64,000 nt of DNA, from contig QXEO01000410.1 of assembly GCA_007115705.1 (NCBI GenBank), positions 428,235-492,234 on the forward strand. The letters run 5' to 3'. Of the stretch, positions 20,549-31,698 are shown piece by piece. Position 1 is the stretch's first letter. Each line of letters opens with the position of its first letter. Made by a program: the position numbers and the translations under genes. This DNA is from Dactylis glomerata (taxonomy: Eukaryota; Streptophyta; Magnoliopsida; Poales; Poaceae). The notes beneath the pieces were generated by a model. That model saw only the letters and a list, made by a program, of their open reading frames with translations. It did no database searches and was not told the DNA's origin.

Positions 20549-22548
20549 ATGGCGCGGACGAAGAACGCTGAGAGAGGTGCTAGCTCTGGAGGTATGTGAT
20601 GCTCTGAAATTGTAGCATTTAGAAGCTTGATTGAATTTTTCCAAATTTGGTCACTAAATACTCCCTGAGCCCACTAATATAAATTATTTTATTTTATGAT
20701 GGTCCACAAAACCTTTTAGTCATCATTGAACACTTGAATTAATCACTGACTATTTGTTGATAAAAATTAAAACTAACTTGTTAATTAGCTTTACATTCAC
20801 CTCTTTTTTAGCTTTAACATTTGCTAGAGTGATAAGAAATTATCATATGGTTTATATTTACACAAAAATGAAGTATAGCATCCCCGTTAGTTGATATTGC
20901 ATAGTTTCAATACCAAAACTAAATAGGAAAATGAATATCCTACTGTTTCAATTATTTGCTTACGTGAAGTTGCTTACATTGAAGTTTTAATATTTTGTCC
21001 TTAGGTCCTGCTCGCGGACGATCCACAGAGGGCGATGAAAGTGCCCGTGAATCCAAACGCGCGAAAGTAGTAGATGATGGCCAAAGCGATGAGGAGAACA
21101 ATGCCAGTGAGGAGGAGGAGAACCATGAAAGTGAGGAGGAGGAGAACACTGAAAGTGAGGAGGATGAGCACCATGAAAGTGAGGAAGAGGAAGATGATGA
21201 TTTAGGGGAGCCGGTTATTGTTGAGGCTGTTTCAAGAAGCCAATCTACACGGTCGGAGACAGAAAGTAAAAAGCCAGCTGCCTGTGCTCCTGCTCCTACC
21301 ACCAAGCGTCGTCCCATGCCCGTGCTTGCAGGCAAACTCCTTGAGAAAAGAAAGCCAAAACATGGGAGAAACTATGAAGTCGTCAACTTGAAGAAAATGC
21401 ATAAGGTTGATTACATTGCCAAGAGGAATATTGATCACTATAATGAGCGAAGAACTGCTATGGATCCAAGATTTTGGTCTCGGGTGCACCAAGATATATA
21501 TGAAAGCATCATGCTAACTCAGAAACAAACTCTTATTCCACAAAGAGCAATCGACATGAAGTTCTTTGATGAGAATAGGGAACACTTCCCAGGAGTAGTG
21601 GACATAATCGATGCTATGGGGCTGCGGCATATTTTGTCCTTTTCATATGATTGGAGTGAAGAAGCCATATTGTAGTTCTATGCCAGTTGTCACTTCGACA
21701 CGAATGAGGAGAGGATGCTTACATGGACTACCGAGGGGACGCAGTGTATTCTGACCTTCGAAGAGTTTGCCGGTCTACTAAGCATTCCCAACACTGCCAA
21801 TCTTCATAGAATCCATGACCGATCTTCCAAAGATGACTCGATGACTGGTGCCTCTCTTGCTCCTCTTCGTCGTCCGAATGCTGTTGTCACTGTGGACAAT
21901 GTACAGAGCACATCTCTACTTGAGCTGGTGTATGTTATGATGCACAAGATCATCACAAAGATGCTTGTTCCCAAGATTGGTGATAGGGAGAAGGTGAGGA
22001 ACTTTGCCATAGATCTGTTGGTACGGATGCACATTCATGGTAATGAGAGGTTTGATTTGGCAGATTTTCTTTACCAACAAATCCGCCTTGCCTCGTACTT
22101 ACAAGATAGGAGCTTCCCATATGCACCATACATCCAAGTTCTCATTGATGCAAGGTATCCTCCTAAACTCAAAAAGGAATGCAAACACAAAGTATGGACT
22201 CCTCGAACCGATGGCACCATCACCCTCCCTAGAACCTCCAAGAAAAAGTTTGTTGCTTGAGATCCTTCTTCTATGCCTTCCAAGTTTGAAAAATTCATGG
22301 CAAAGACTCAATGCATGATCTTTGGGATGTGCAAAGCCAATGCCGACGACATAGCCAAGATGAAGTCAGTTCACTGTGAGAAGATGAACAACTACAAGGC
22401 TCAAGTTCGTCAACTAGGTGGTCAGGATAGCGATGATGAAGTGGCTGAATCTTCAAGCACTAGCTCGTACAACTTTTCCACCAAAGGCTTTGAGGAATTC
22501 TTCGACGATGATTTAGATGATGAAGATGGTGGTGCGGCAAGTGAATGA
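20549..22548 (+). pseudogene. Plant transposon protein with H3-like N-terminus, two exons
   Basis: Exon 1 (20549-20591) encodes MARTKNAERGASSGG and ends at a G|gtatgt donor. The intron is 20592-21004, and exon 2 (21005-22548) starts after a tttgtccttag acceptor. Spliced, the frame is 528 codons. Residues 15-75 hold an acidic, Glu/Ser-rich region (repeats of E-S-E-E-E). A conserved body follows (HYNERRTAMDPRFWSRVH, then FPGVVDIIDAMGLRHILSF, FYASCHFD, EFAGLLSI). This resembles the 'putative plant transposon protein' domain (I believe Pfam Transposase_32), whose biochemical function is unknown. The C-terminus is acidic again. Two stops interrupt the frame: TAG at 21673-21675, just before FYAS, and TGA at 22258-22260. 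Both are explained by single base changes. The first five residues equal those of histone H3. It diverges from the Ulp1-type gene across the 660-bp repeats. Confidence 0.8.
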
Positions 22549-22829
22549 GCATCTCTTTCATGGAGATGATGGTGTTCTTAGCATTTCAATCATATTTTGC
22601 TTTTTATAAGTCTCAGACTATGTTAGTTGAATTCTATGTGTAAGACTATGTTCACTCGTATGTGTAAGAGTTTGTTGATTCGTATGTGTGAGACTAAGTT
22701 AATTGCTATGTTAGTTGGAAATTCTTTTCTTTGATTTCTGTGAATTGTGATGTAGAACAAGTATTCATTGTGCTGATCATTGTGCTGTCAATTGTGCTGT
22801 AGATCTCTCATTAGGGTGTTAAAAAACTA

Positions 22830-23420
22830 ATGCCGGACAGACCGGCTACATAAGCCAGACAGTCCGGCAGTACGCGCCGGCCAGACCGGCACATCTTGGC
22901 AGACTATCCGTCAGCTGGCACCAGACAGAATATCGAACAGGCCGGACAGGCCGGCGAGCACAACCGGTAGGTGAGCTTGTGCCAGACTTGTCCGGTGTCA
23001 CGTCCGGGTACTTGTCCGGCATATACGACCAGGTTCTGTAATGAGTAAACTCTTACGTTGGACAGGCCGCCGAATAGCCCGGAGAGTCCGGTGATCGCAA
23101 CTGCCAGGTGAGCTTCTGCCAAACTTGTTCGGCGCCATGTCCGGCTACTTGTCCGGCGTCTACGAGCAGGTTTTGTAATGTGTCAGTCCTGATGCCGGAC
23201 AGACCGCCAACTACACCGGACAGTCCGATCAGCCGTCATGTTTGTTTAGCTTACGCCAGACTTGTCTGGTGTCATGTCCGGCGCAATGTCCGGCGGCTTT
23301 GACATGTTTCTGTCATGCATCACGTATAACGCCGGACTGACCACCTAGTACGCCGAACTGGCCAGCCCTTGGCCGGACTGTACTTTTTCGACGGTCGGTC
23401 AGTCCGGCGATAGTAATGAA
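22830..23420. repeat. Main array of CCGGAC/GTCCGG dyad motifs
   Basis: By eye about 20 motif copies in 590 bp. Full dyads include gccggacagaccggc (from about 22833), ccggacaggccggc (from 22942), cccggagagtccggtg and accggacagtccgatc; single half-sites include cttgtccggc and atgtccggc. A higher-order tandem repeat with about 137-bp spacing is superimposed: agctt..tgcc(a)gac(t)tg recurs at 22974, 23111 and 23248. The array lies between the 3' end of the transposon-protein gene and the 3' end of the FAR1-type transposase, where no coding is seen. Confidence 0.85.
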
Positions 23421-23747
23421 AGCAAAAAATTTAATATAATAGGGTATCCTCTCAATCATAATCTCCATATAATTGAGCGTCAGCACATAATCAAAATTTA
23501 TTTGTAAAAAAATTCATTCCCCTCAAATCTTTCATTACACAAAATGATTCTAAAAATTACAATTATACTGAAATTATGAAAAATATGAATGTCTATTACA
23601 ATTATTTCAGAATCTCGAACATGCGAAATAAATAATATTGGGCCGACATACTTCTACTTGTTTCCTTTTACCAAATACCTGCATGACAAACCAAAATGAA
23701 TTAGCACTACAAAATAATCATAGATATAATTAATCATCCAAACAAAC
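23421..23747. other. AT-rich spacer 3' of the FAR1-type transposase
   Basis: Non-coding AT-rich sequence between the dyad array and the transposase stop codon. It presumably holds the transposase 3' UTR. I see nothing else in it. Confidence 0.4.
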
Positions 23748-24961
23748 TTACTCTGGATGTAGTTTGCATAATTTTTTGTTCCACTTGTTATGACCCTTCG
23801 CACCACAAGCGGTGCACCCCTGATCCTGGTTTGTCCCCTGTTTTTTCCTCTTGTCGTACGCTAGTGGCCTACCATTTTTAGTCACAGGGTGATTCACCTC
23901 TTGTCGAACTTTCGTGCTTTGCTTAGGTGCGCCTTTCATCGTAACCTTTGCAGGGTCACGAACCGGAATTGCATTTCCTTCAAAGTCAAGTGTGTCTTCC
24001 TCGATGAAGGTTTTGTGACCATCCGGTTTATTCTTTTTGGCATGCTTCCTCGCTATTAAGCCTTTCATATATTCCATGAACTCATCATACATCATTGGAT
24101 CGTCGGATGCCACATCAATAGCTTCTGCGACTAATGCATCCAGCTTGCTATATCTTTTTCGCTTCTTAACCTCTGACCAACCGTAAGCGAACAGATCACT
24201 CATGCGCCTCGCTGGCATTCCGTTCCTTGCCGTTTTGGATAATCGTCGAAGAACACAACACTCTGGTATTCCAGAAAATTTCAGGTGATTCACAACATAT
24301 AAGATATGCTTGCATGGAAGCCCCTTACGATCCATTCTTCAGCAGCTGCACTTTATTGTTTCGGCCGAGTTATTAGGGGTATACTCCACGATAAACGTGT
24401 ACCTGCTGCTATGCTTCCATTTCACCAAAATTTTTGTACAGCCCCCAATTCCCAAAAGTTCATCAAAAATCTCGAGGTCGCCTAACTTCTTCAAGTCTTG
24501 CTGCAAGATGTAGAAGTTTGCAGGAGTAAATGAACGGGCAAGAGAAACCTCAATCTCCTTAAATTTAGTTACTGCCACAGGTAAACTCTGGGAAGAGATA
24601 CAATCATCTTCCGCCTCACTCTCACGGATGCGAACTATGGCATTCTCGTAATGCATAATCAGGTCGACTAGGGTCATACCAAAATCAAGGTGAAGGTGAA
24701 GGCATGAGTTCAAACTCTCACTCCTCTGGTTGCTTTTCATCCCAAGGAAATATCCACCGACCACATATGCGGCGGCCCAAATTCTCTTCTTTTTGTACAT
24801 CCTTGTCAGCCATTCCTCAGTTTTTGGCGTCTGCCACTTGCGAATAAACGCGCTCCATCTTTCCTCAAAAATAGCTTCTGATGTGGCATAGTATAAGAAT
24901 GGCCAAAACTCGTTAAGTGACTTGTGACCAAGGTGTCTCTTCATATTTTTCTCTATGTGCC
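23748..24961 (-). pseudogene. FAR1-type transposase, C-terminal half
   Basis: C-terminal 402 codons of a FAR1/FHY3-class MULE transposase; the N-terminal half is at 62411-63932. The frame resumes in phase directly after the target duplication (HIEKNMKRHLGH). The third catalytic acid is the Glu of SNQRSESLN. A SWIM zinc finger follows, IKCSC then GLPCKHILYVV, interrupted by a TGA at 24341-24339 between its second Cys and the rest. Near the C-terminus is a zinc knuckle (CTACGAKGH...LC). Both halves together give about 852 codons, within the family's usual size. This is a dead copy: three in-frame stops in total and a 37.4-kb insertion. Confidence 0.9.
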
Positions 24962-26688
24962 TGCTGGTGCCAAGTTGACATGGGAAAGTGTAGTTGATGT
25001 GGGAACTTCTTCTTCTTCACTCCCCGGCAATGGCGCCAGAAAACTTTTGCTTGTTGCGTGGTGAATGACCAGCCCGTTGGGAACCCCAAGAGGAAGGTGT
25101 GATGAGTATAGCAGCTAGTTTTCCCTCAGTTAAGAAACCAAGGTTATGTCGATCAGGAGAAGAGCAGACAATAACGACTGAAGGTAATGCTTGCTAGTTT
25201 GCGACAGCTTCGGACAATTTACATATGGCGCCTCGTCCAAGCTTTGCTTGCTAGCTGCAACGCGGAACCTGCACACAACACAACCAAGTACTTTGTTCCT
25301 AACTTGCGATGAGGTTGTCAATCTCACTGGTTTGCTTGAAACAAAGGTTATGAGCGTATCGAGTGGAAAACAGTAGAAGTATGCGAGTAAAGTAAACAGT
25401 GCGAGTAAAGTAAACAGGTGATAGCAATATGATGGAAATAGGACGGGGGTCTACAGTTCACTAGTGGTGTCTCTCCATAAGATAAATAACACATGCTGGG
25501 TAAACAAATTACAGTTGGGCAATTGATAGAATAAAGATAAATGTGATATGTCAAGAAGATAACTATGAGATTTACTCTGGGCATTACAACAAAATACATA
25601 GACCGCCATCCAACTGCATCTATGACTAATAATCCACTTGTAGCAAATCAATCCGAGAACTCCACAAGTATTAAGTTGCGAACAATAGATAATTGCATTA
25701 AGCAAAGTGTGTAATGTAAACAAAGCATATGCCCTTGAGCATATGAATGTTGTTTTCTCCCTAGTAGCAATAGCACATCTACAACCTTAGAGGTTTCTGT
25801 CACTCCCCCAGATTAAATAGAGGCATGAACCCACTATCGAGCATAAATACCCCCTCTTGGAGTCACTAGCAGCTACTCGGCAAAGATAGCTACTAACAAT
25901 GGAGAGCATGCAAGATCATAAACAACATAAAGATAACATAAGATATATTTCAGTATAGCAACTCAATCATAACACAAATATTTATCAGATCCCAACAAAC
26001 CAAACATGTAGAATTACATAACGGTGATCTCAATCATGTAGGGCAGCGCATGAGATCTAAACATGAAGCACATGGTGGAGAAGACAACCATCTAGCTACT
26101 GCTATGGACCCATAGTCCAAGGTAGACTACTCACTCATCGCTCTGGAGGCAAGCATGGTGATGAAGAAGACCTTCGGTGGCGATTCCCCTCTCTGGCAGG
26201 GTGCCGAGAAGAGCTTCTGGACCCTCCCGATCTTCGGGTCAACGACGGTGGCGGATCGCGATGTGTTCTGGAAAATAGATCGGGTACTTAGGTTTTTCCC
26301 GTCGGGCGGTCTTTATAGGTGAAGGGGCGATGTCAGGAGTGGCCCCAGGCCTCCTCACACCATGGCAGCGTGGCCAAGGCCTGGGCCGCGCTAGCCAGGC
26401 GTGAGGGCAGCCTGTGGCCCCTCTCCTACTCTCCTTCAGATCTCTGGAAGCTCCCAGACAAAATAGGACTTAAGGAACTTGTTTCGTCCAATTCTGAGAA
26501 TATTTCCTGTGTATCACTTCTGAAACACAAAAACAGCAGAAAATAGGGAACTGGCACTGTGGCAACTTGTTAATAGGTTAGTTCCGGAAAATGCATAAAA
26601 GTGCCACGAAGTGTAACGAAACATTAGGCAAATGGTGCAAAAACAAGCATGGAGCATCAAAAATTATAGATACGTTGGAGATGTATCA
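24962..26688 (-). repeat. Gypsy-1 3' LTR
   Basis: A 1727-bp antisense LTR, from TGATACATCTCC (ending 26688) to ...ACCAGCA (24962). At its 3' end, 24962-25044, it contains tctggcgccattgccgggg, a near copy of the family's primer-binding site, so the LTR end appears extended over an older primer site. A polypurine tract (taagcttggggatgct on the - strand) adjoins 26689. Confidence 0.85.
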
Positions 26689-29623
26689 AGCATCCCCAAG
26701 CTTAACTCCTTCTCGTCCTTGAGTCGGTAAGTGATAACAAAAGAATAATTTTTGAGGTGACATCCACCTACACAATCTTGATCATATATGTAAGCATTTG
26801 TGAGCTGGGATCATAAGAACTTAAAACATGGGCATGAAAGATATAATCTTGACAATAAGAACTTAGCAACCATGTTGTAAACATGCAAATGAACACAAAC
26901 AAAAGATCATGAAAATGAAACAATGAAAGTCAAATGTGTGTTCAAATCATAAGGAAAAACATACAAATGGTTTTCAGCTTGTCCTTCAAAGAGAGCAAAA
27001 CATAAATGCATAGGACACCTTCAAGTTTAAGAGGGCGACTAGATACAAATAATTTAAGAACAAGTGAAACCAACAATATGAATCAATCAATGAAAACTTT
27101 GGGACAATGCACATTATACTAAGAATGACAACTATGCTCTCTTAATGGTGCATAAAGATATAAGGTGGTGACTCAACATAAAAGTAGAAGAAAGGCCCTT
27201 CGCAGAGGGAAGCAGTGATTGCAAGTTTTATAACCTTCAAACATTATGGTACTTACCGGCTTTGAGCTCCAATTTCCCCCATCATAAGCATCTTGAATGG
27301 TTAAAGTTAATGCGAGAACAATTATGATGCATATGCTTGACAAATCATAAGCTGAAAACCTCGTGTCCCGTGAATACGAGTACCCAAAACTCATGCTACT
27401 TTACTTAGAGTCCCAAGCAAGGTTTTTGTCATTGTAAATATATGCATATCATTGAGAACCGCCAATGGGGTATCTCCGTGCCCGATGACATGGAACAAGA
27501 CCACATCAAAATGATAGGACAAGCAGACAATGAACACCTCGACATCTCTTTTATTTGCCATTTGTTTTAGCTTTTTATTGTGAGATGCGTCGTCGAATGT
27601 TCACCATGGGTATGCTGCAAATTTCCACCATGAATTATGCATGGCTTAGATTAGCGGCCCGGCATTTCCCTAACACATATACAAACTCCATGATCCCCAC
27701 AAGATTCCCAATTCATTTCACACCGCGGGCATCCATAAGCAAAAGATCACGATATCAACTCAAATAAGAAGTGCAATGTTGAAAGCTTGCCCATGACTGC
27801 ATGGCTGGGCTAGTCTCCAACTTACAACTTGCAAGCATAACAACTCAACATAAGAGACCACAATGTCAAATTTTTAAAAACAGGAAAAAGTAAAGTGTGC
27901 CTTCCGGTTTGTGAGAGCTTTACTGACCGAATTTCGCATAACACTGGTAAGAGTTTAATTCGAAGAGAAAATAAAAGCAAGTCAAATTTACTTGGAATAG
28001 CAAATTGCTAGTAGGTATGTATGGTGGACACTTTGGAAAACTTTGGCTTTTAGGAGTTGGATGCACGAGTAGAGCTCATACTCAGTACAGGGCGAGGGCT
28101 AGCAAAAGACTGGGAGCGACCAACTAAGAGAGCAATAATGGCCATAGTTATGCAAAGCAACAAAGCAACATTAAAAGAAGCATAAGATGGCATCAAAAGT
28201 CAAAAACTAAATGATCATAGAGGCTATTGGTGACTTTGTAAGAGTCTAACATGTGTGAGCATGTGCCAAGTCAACCCAAATAAAGCATCAAGGAGAAAAC
28301 CAAAATAATGCTTCCATACAATAAAAACAACGCATGATTTTTTCAAAGGCTCATTAAGCAATCTCAGTTATTTGAAACAAGTCATGCTACAGAAAAACCA
28401 CTAAGCATACCATCAAAAAGACATCAAGCATGACATGAAAAAGCCTAAGCTGCAGTCTACACAAGCTCCTTCTTGTACCACTATTTTGCATAAAGCTTTT
28501 TTCTCTTTTCCAACACCATTTGAAATTTTTATAAACACCTCTTTTGATGAAAACCAATAAAGATCACAGGCAAAAATACACCTTGATGAAAAGATATGAC
28601 AAGGTCTGAACGCAAATCAAGGCGAAAACGAAAACCAAAAGCAGTAGCGGAAAAAGAAGAACACTCGGTGAACGATAAGAGTGAAAAACGGAGTGTTCTT
28701 GGCAAATGAAAATGAGTACATCTCCTCCAAAGGAAATTTGTTGGGGTCCAAACATTTATTGCAGCAAACAAAACTAAACTAACTAAGAAAACTAAAACAA
28801 CTGACGCTCCAAGAAAAACACATAGTGCATGAAGCAATAAAAATATAGTGTTTTGAAAGGTGACCTGATTTTTGCCGATGAAGAAGGGGTGCCTCGGGGT
28901 AATCCCCAAGCTTTGACGCTTGTACTTCTTAGATATTTCTTGGGGTGATGCATGGGCATCCCCAAGCTTGAACTTTTTTCCATTCTTCAACTCATCTCAT
29001 CATTCTCCAATCCCTACACTTGAAAACTTCCTTCATACAAAACTAAACACAATTCTATTAGCAACATTAGTGTAGCATAACATATAATCAACCTCGTTTT
29101 GCTTCAGGTTTCAACTCAAAATCACCACATATATAGCACATACTACTGTAGCAACTTCCCCAAAAGTTCTGTGATCAAAAGAACTCAAAAGAAAGCGATA
29201 AAGCGGCAAACACAAATATTGGCAGAAATCTATCAAAACAGAACAGCTGACAAAGGTTGAATTTTTTAGGGATTTTCTGTTGCTCAAATCAAAAAGTGTT
29301 CAACTAACGAAAGTTTGGATATAACCTGGGGCATATGCACAAGAAATTGCAGGTCCAAAAGATATACAGAGAAGTTATACAAATTTTTATGGTGCAGCAC
29401 CAAAAACAGTTTTAGGACAGCAACATCCCCAAATCTTTACCTCACTCGAATTAGAGGCTTCTCTTGGCACAAAAACGAAATAAACAAGATAAGGAGCGGT
29501 CATTACAGTAGTAATGACTTCCAAGACTCAAATAAAAGAAAAAGTACAGAAAATAAAACATTGGGTTATCTCCCAAGAGTGCTTTTCTTTAACGCCTTTG
29601 AGCTAGGCGCAGAGAATTGCGAA
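26689..29623 (-). other. Gypsy-1 non-coding 3' internal domain
   Basis: About 2.9 kb between the gag-protease frame and the 3' LTR with no reverse transcriptase or integrase. It is closely similar to 50088-53017 and, in its outer part, to 6000-7639. A hydrophobic frame at 28990-28529 has a related but frame-shifted version at 52305-51820. I do not regard this as a proven gene. Confidence 0.7.
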
Positions 29624-31538
29624 TCAAGTAACATCAAGTGATGAAGCATCAAGCTCATAATTTTCTCTAAGAATAGAGTCAAAAAGAAATTTCTTCCTAT
29701 TCCTAGGGAAGTGTTCCATACCTTTAATCCTTCCGAAAGGTTTCTTCTTAGCAACATCAGCAATAGGAACATCATAATAACATTTTTCAAGCGGTGGTAA
29801 ATCAAGCATGTCATAAATCTTTCTAGGCATGATAGAAATACTAGCACCTAGATCACATAAAGCATGGCAATAAAAACCATTAACATGCATATCAATGATG
29901 GGTTCCCAACCATCTTCTAACTTCTTGGGAACAGAAGCTTTTTGCTTCAACTTTTCATCCCTAATTTTTATGAGAGCATTGGTAATATGCTTAGTAAAAG
30001 CAACATTTAAAGAACTAGCATTGGGAGTCAAAAGCAAGCTTTTGCAAGAACAAAATAACTTCAGATATATTGCAGCCATCAACATCAAAATCATTAAAAT
30101 AAATAGAGCTATCATCCCCCACACACCGAAAAATTTTAGCACTCTTTTGAGAAAAAGTTTTGGCAGTTTTAGGCTTTTTAACACAAGGAGTGGGAGTTTT
30201 CTCTACCCCAATCAAAGTAAGAGGATTGATAGCATTAGGAGCAACATTATTAGAGGTAGTAATGGTACATATCTTCATTTCTCTAGCCATCTCATCTTCT
30301 CTTTCCCACATGGCATGTAATTCTGCTAACAATCTAATATTTTCATCAATTCCAACTTGAATAGCATTAGCAGTAGCAAAAACATTGTTCTCTTTCACAT
30401 CATTAGGCAACACTTTTAATTTCAGAAGTTCAACATCATGAGCAAGGCTATCAACTTTAGAAGCAAGAATATCAATTTTGCCTAATTTTTCCTCAATAGA
30501 CTTGTTAAAAGCAGTTTGCTTAGCGATGAAGTCCTTGAGCATTACCTCAAGCTCGGAGGGCGCGGCCCTAGTGTTGTTGTAGGAATTACCATAACCATTA
30601 CCCTTGGTAGAAGGATACGGCCTATAATTGTTACTAGCAAAATTGTTCCTATAAGCATTGTTGTTAAAATTATTATTTCAAATGAAATTCACTTCAACAT
30701 GCTCTTCTTGAGCAACCAAAGAGGCTAAAGGAACATTATTAGGATCAACATGAGTCCTATCATTAGCAAGCATAGCCATAATGGTATCAATCTTATCATT
30801 CAAGGAAGAGGTTTCCTCAACAGAATTTACCTTCTTACCTTGTGGAGCTCTCTCGGTGTGCCATTCAGAATAATTTACCATCATGTTGTTGAGTAGCTTT
30901 GTTGCGGCGCCCAAGGTAAGGGACATAAAAGTGCCTCCAGCAGCTGAATCCAATAGGTTCCTCGAAGAAAAATTCAGTCCTACATAAAAAGTTTGGACAA
31001 TCATCCAAGTAGTCAGTCCATGAGTGGGCCAATTCTTTATCATAGATTTTATTCTTTCCCAAGCTTGAGCAACATGTTCATTATCAAATTGAGTAAACTT
31101 TATAATATTGCTACGCAGAGATATAATCTTAGCAGGAGGATAGTATCTACCAATAAAAGCATCCTTACACTTAGCCCATGAATCAATACTATTCTTAGTC
31201 AAAGACAGCAACCAATCTTTAGCTTTTCCTCTCAAAGAAAAAGGAAACAACTTGAGCTTAATAATATCACTTTCTACATCCTTATATTTCTACATCTCAC
31301 ATAGCTCAACAAAATTGTTGAGATGAGCTGCAGCATCTTCAGTACTAGCACCAGAGAATTGCTCTTTCATAACAAGGTTCAACAAAGCAGGCTTAATCTC
31401 ATAAAAGTTTGCAGCAGGAGCAGGTGGTGCAATAGGAGTGCAGATAAAATCACTATTGTTCATGCTAGTAAAGTCACACAACTTGGTGTTTTCAGGATTG
31501 GCCATTTCAGCAAAACGAAAGTAAACAAGTAAAAACAA
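29624..31538 (-). pseudogene. Gypsy-1 gag-protease, degraded
   Basis: Gag begins at ATG 31538 (MANPENTKLCDFTSMNNSD). The frame is broken by TAG at 31292-31290 after ELCEM, resumes in the same frame (FPFSLRGKAKDW..., the gag core that forms capsid), and is broken again by TGA at 30680-30678 and by a frameshift near 30015-30100. The protease follows in a second frame with CDLGASISIMP. Compared with Gypsy-2, about 60 residues after the active site (from RIND to PLKK) are missing in frame, so the protease could not fold normally. There is no polymerase. Confidence 0.85.
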
Positions 31539-31670
31539 CTACCAAGGATTCTAATTTTTTTGGGTTTTTGATATGAAACGATGCAGGTAAAATAAATAAA
31601 GTAAAGCAAAAAAATAACAAAGTAAAGGATGTGCATGCGAAAAACTCCCCTCACAGAAGTCTTCCACTCT

Positions 31671-31688
31671 TCCCCGGCAACGGCGCCA
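31671..31688 (-). other. Gypsy-1 primer-binding site (tRNA-Asp)
   Basis: On the - strand TGGCGCCGTTGCCGGGGA, the complement of the 3' end of plant tRNA-Asp. It lies 10 nt inside the 5' LTR boundary at 31699, a longer gap than usual. A second, slightly changed copy (tggcgccgttgtcgggg) lies inside the LTR near 31755. Confidence 0.8.
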
Positions 31689-31698
31689 GAAAAGAAGC

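Larger units (their letters stand above)
13620..24961. mobile_element. Large three-gene DNA transposon, left portion
   Basis: This is a single block holding a Ulp1-type protease gene (-), a plant transposon protein gene (+) and the C-terminal half of a FAR1-type transposase (-). The other half of the transposase is at 62411-63932. Without the 37.4-kb nest the visible element is about 12.9 kb, and it runs off the right edge of the window. The unifying signal is the CCGGAC/GTCCGG motif, found at 13650-13740, 17197-17262, 17755-17915, 20050-20165 and 22830-23420. It occurs in the spacers and promoter sides, not in the exons. The left end is uncertain: sequence changes at 13619/13620, but I could not prove a terminal inverted repeat or target duplication. 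Membership of all three genes in one element is an inference. Confidence 0.6.

Noticed and set aside
20107..20599. Pro-rich (+) and Arg/Gly-rich (-) frames
   Set aside because: The composition of the ccgccgcc leader explains them. Only the last 14 codons (MARTK...) in another reading context splice to exon 2.
22830..23420. CRISPR-like array of regularly spaced palindromes
   Set aside because: The motif is only 12-16 bp, spacing is irregular, there are no unique spacers or cas genes, and the context is plant transposon DNA.
13611..23430. A CACTA element with ends CACTG... at 13618 and ...TCAGT near 23402 flanked by CCGGAC subterminal repeats
   Set aside because: The subterminal repeats would fit CACTA, but the end match is poor (cactgaacccgtgtcgaaaa against tttttcgacggtcggtcagt), no 3-bp duplication is seen and no TNP2 transposase is present. 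I keep it as an alternative to the three-gene element and do not call it.
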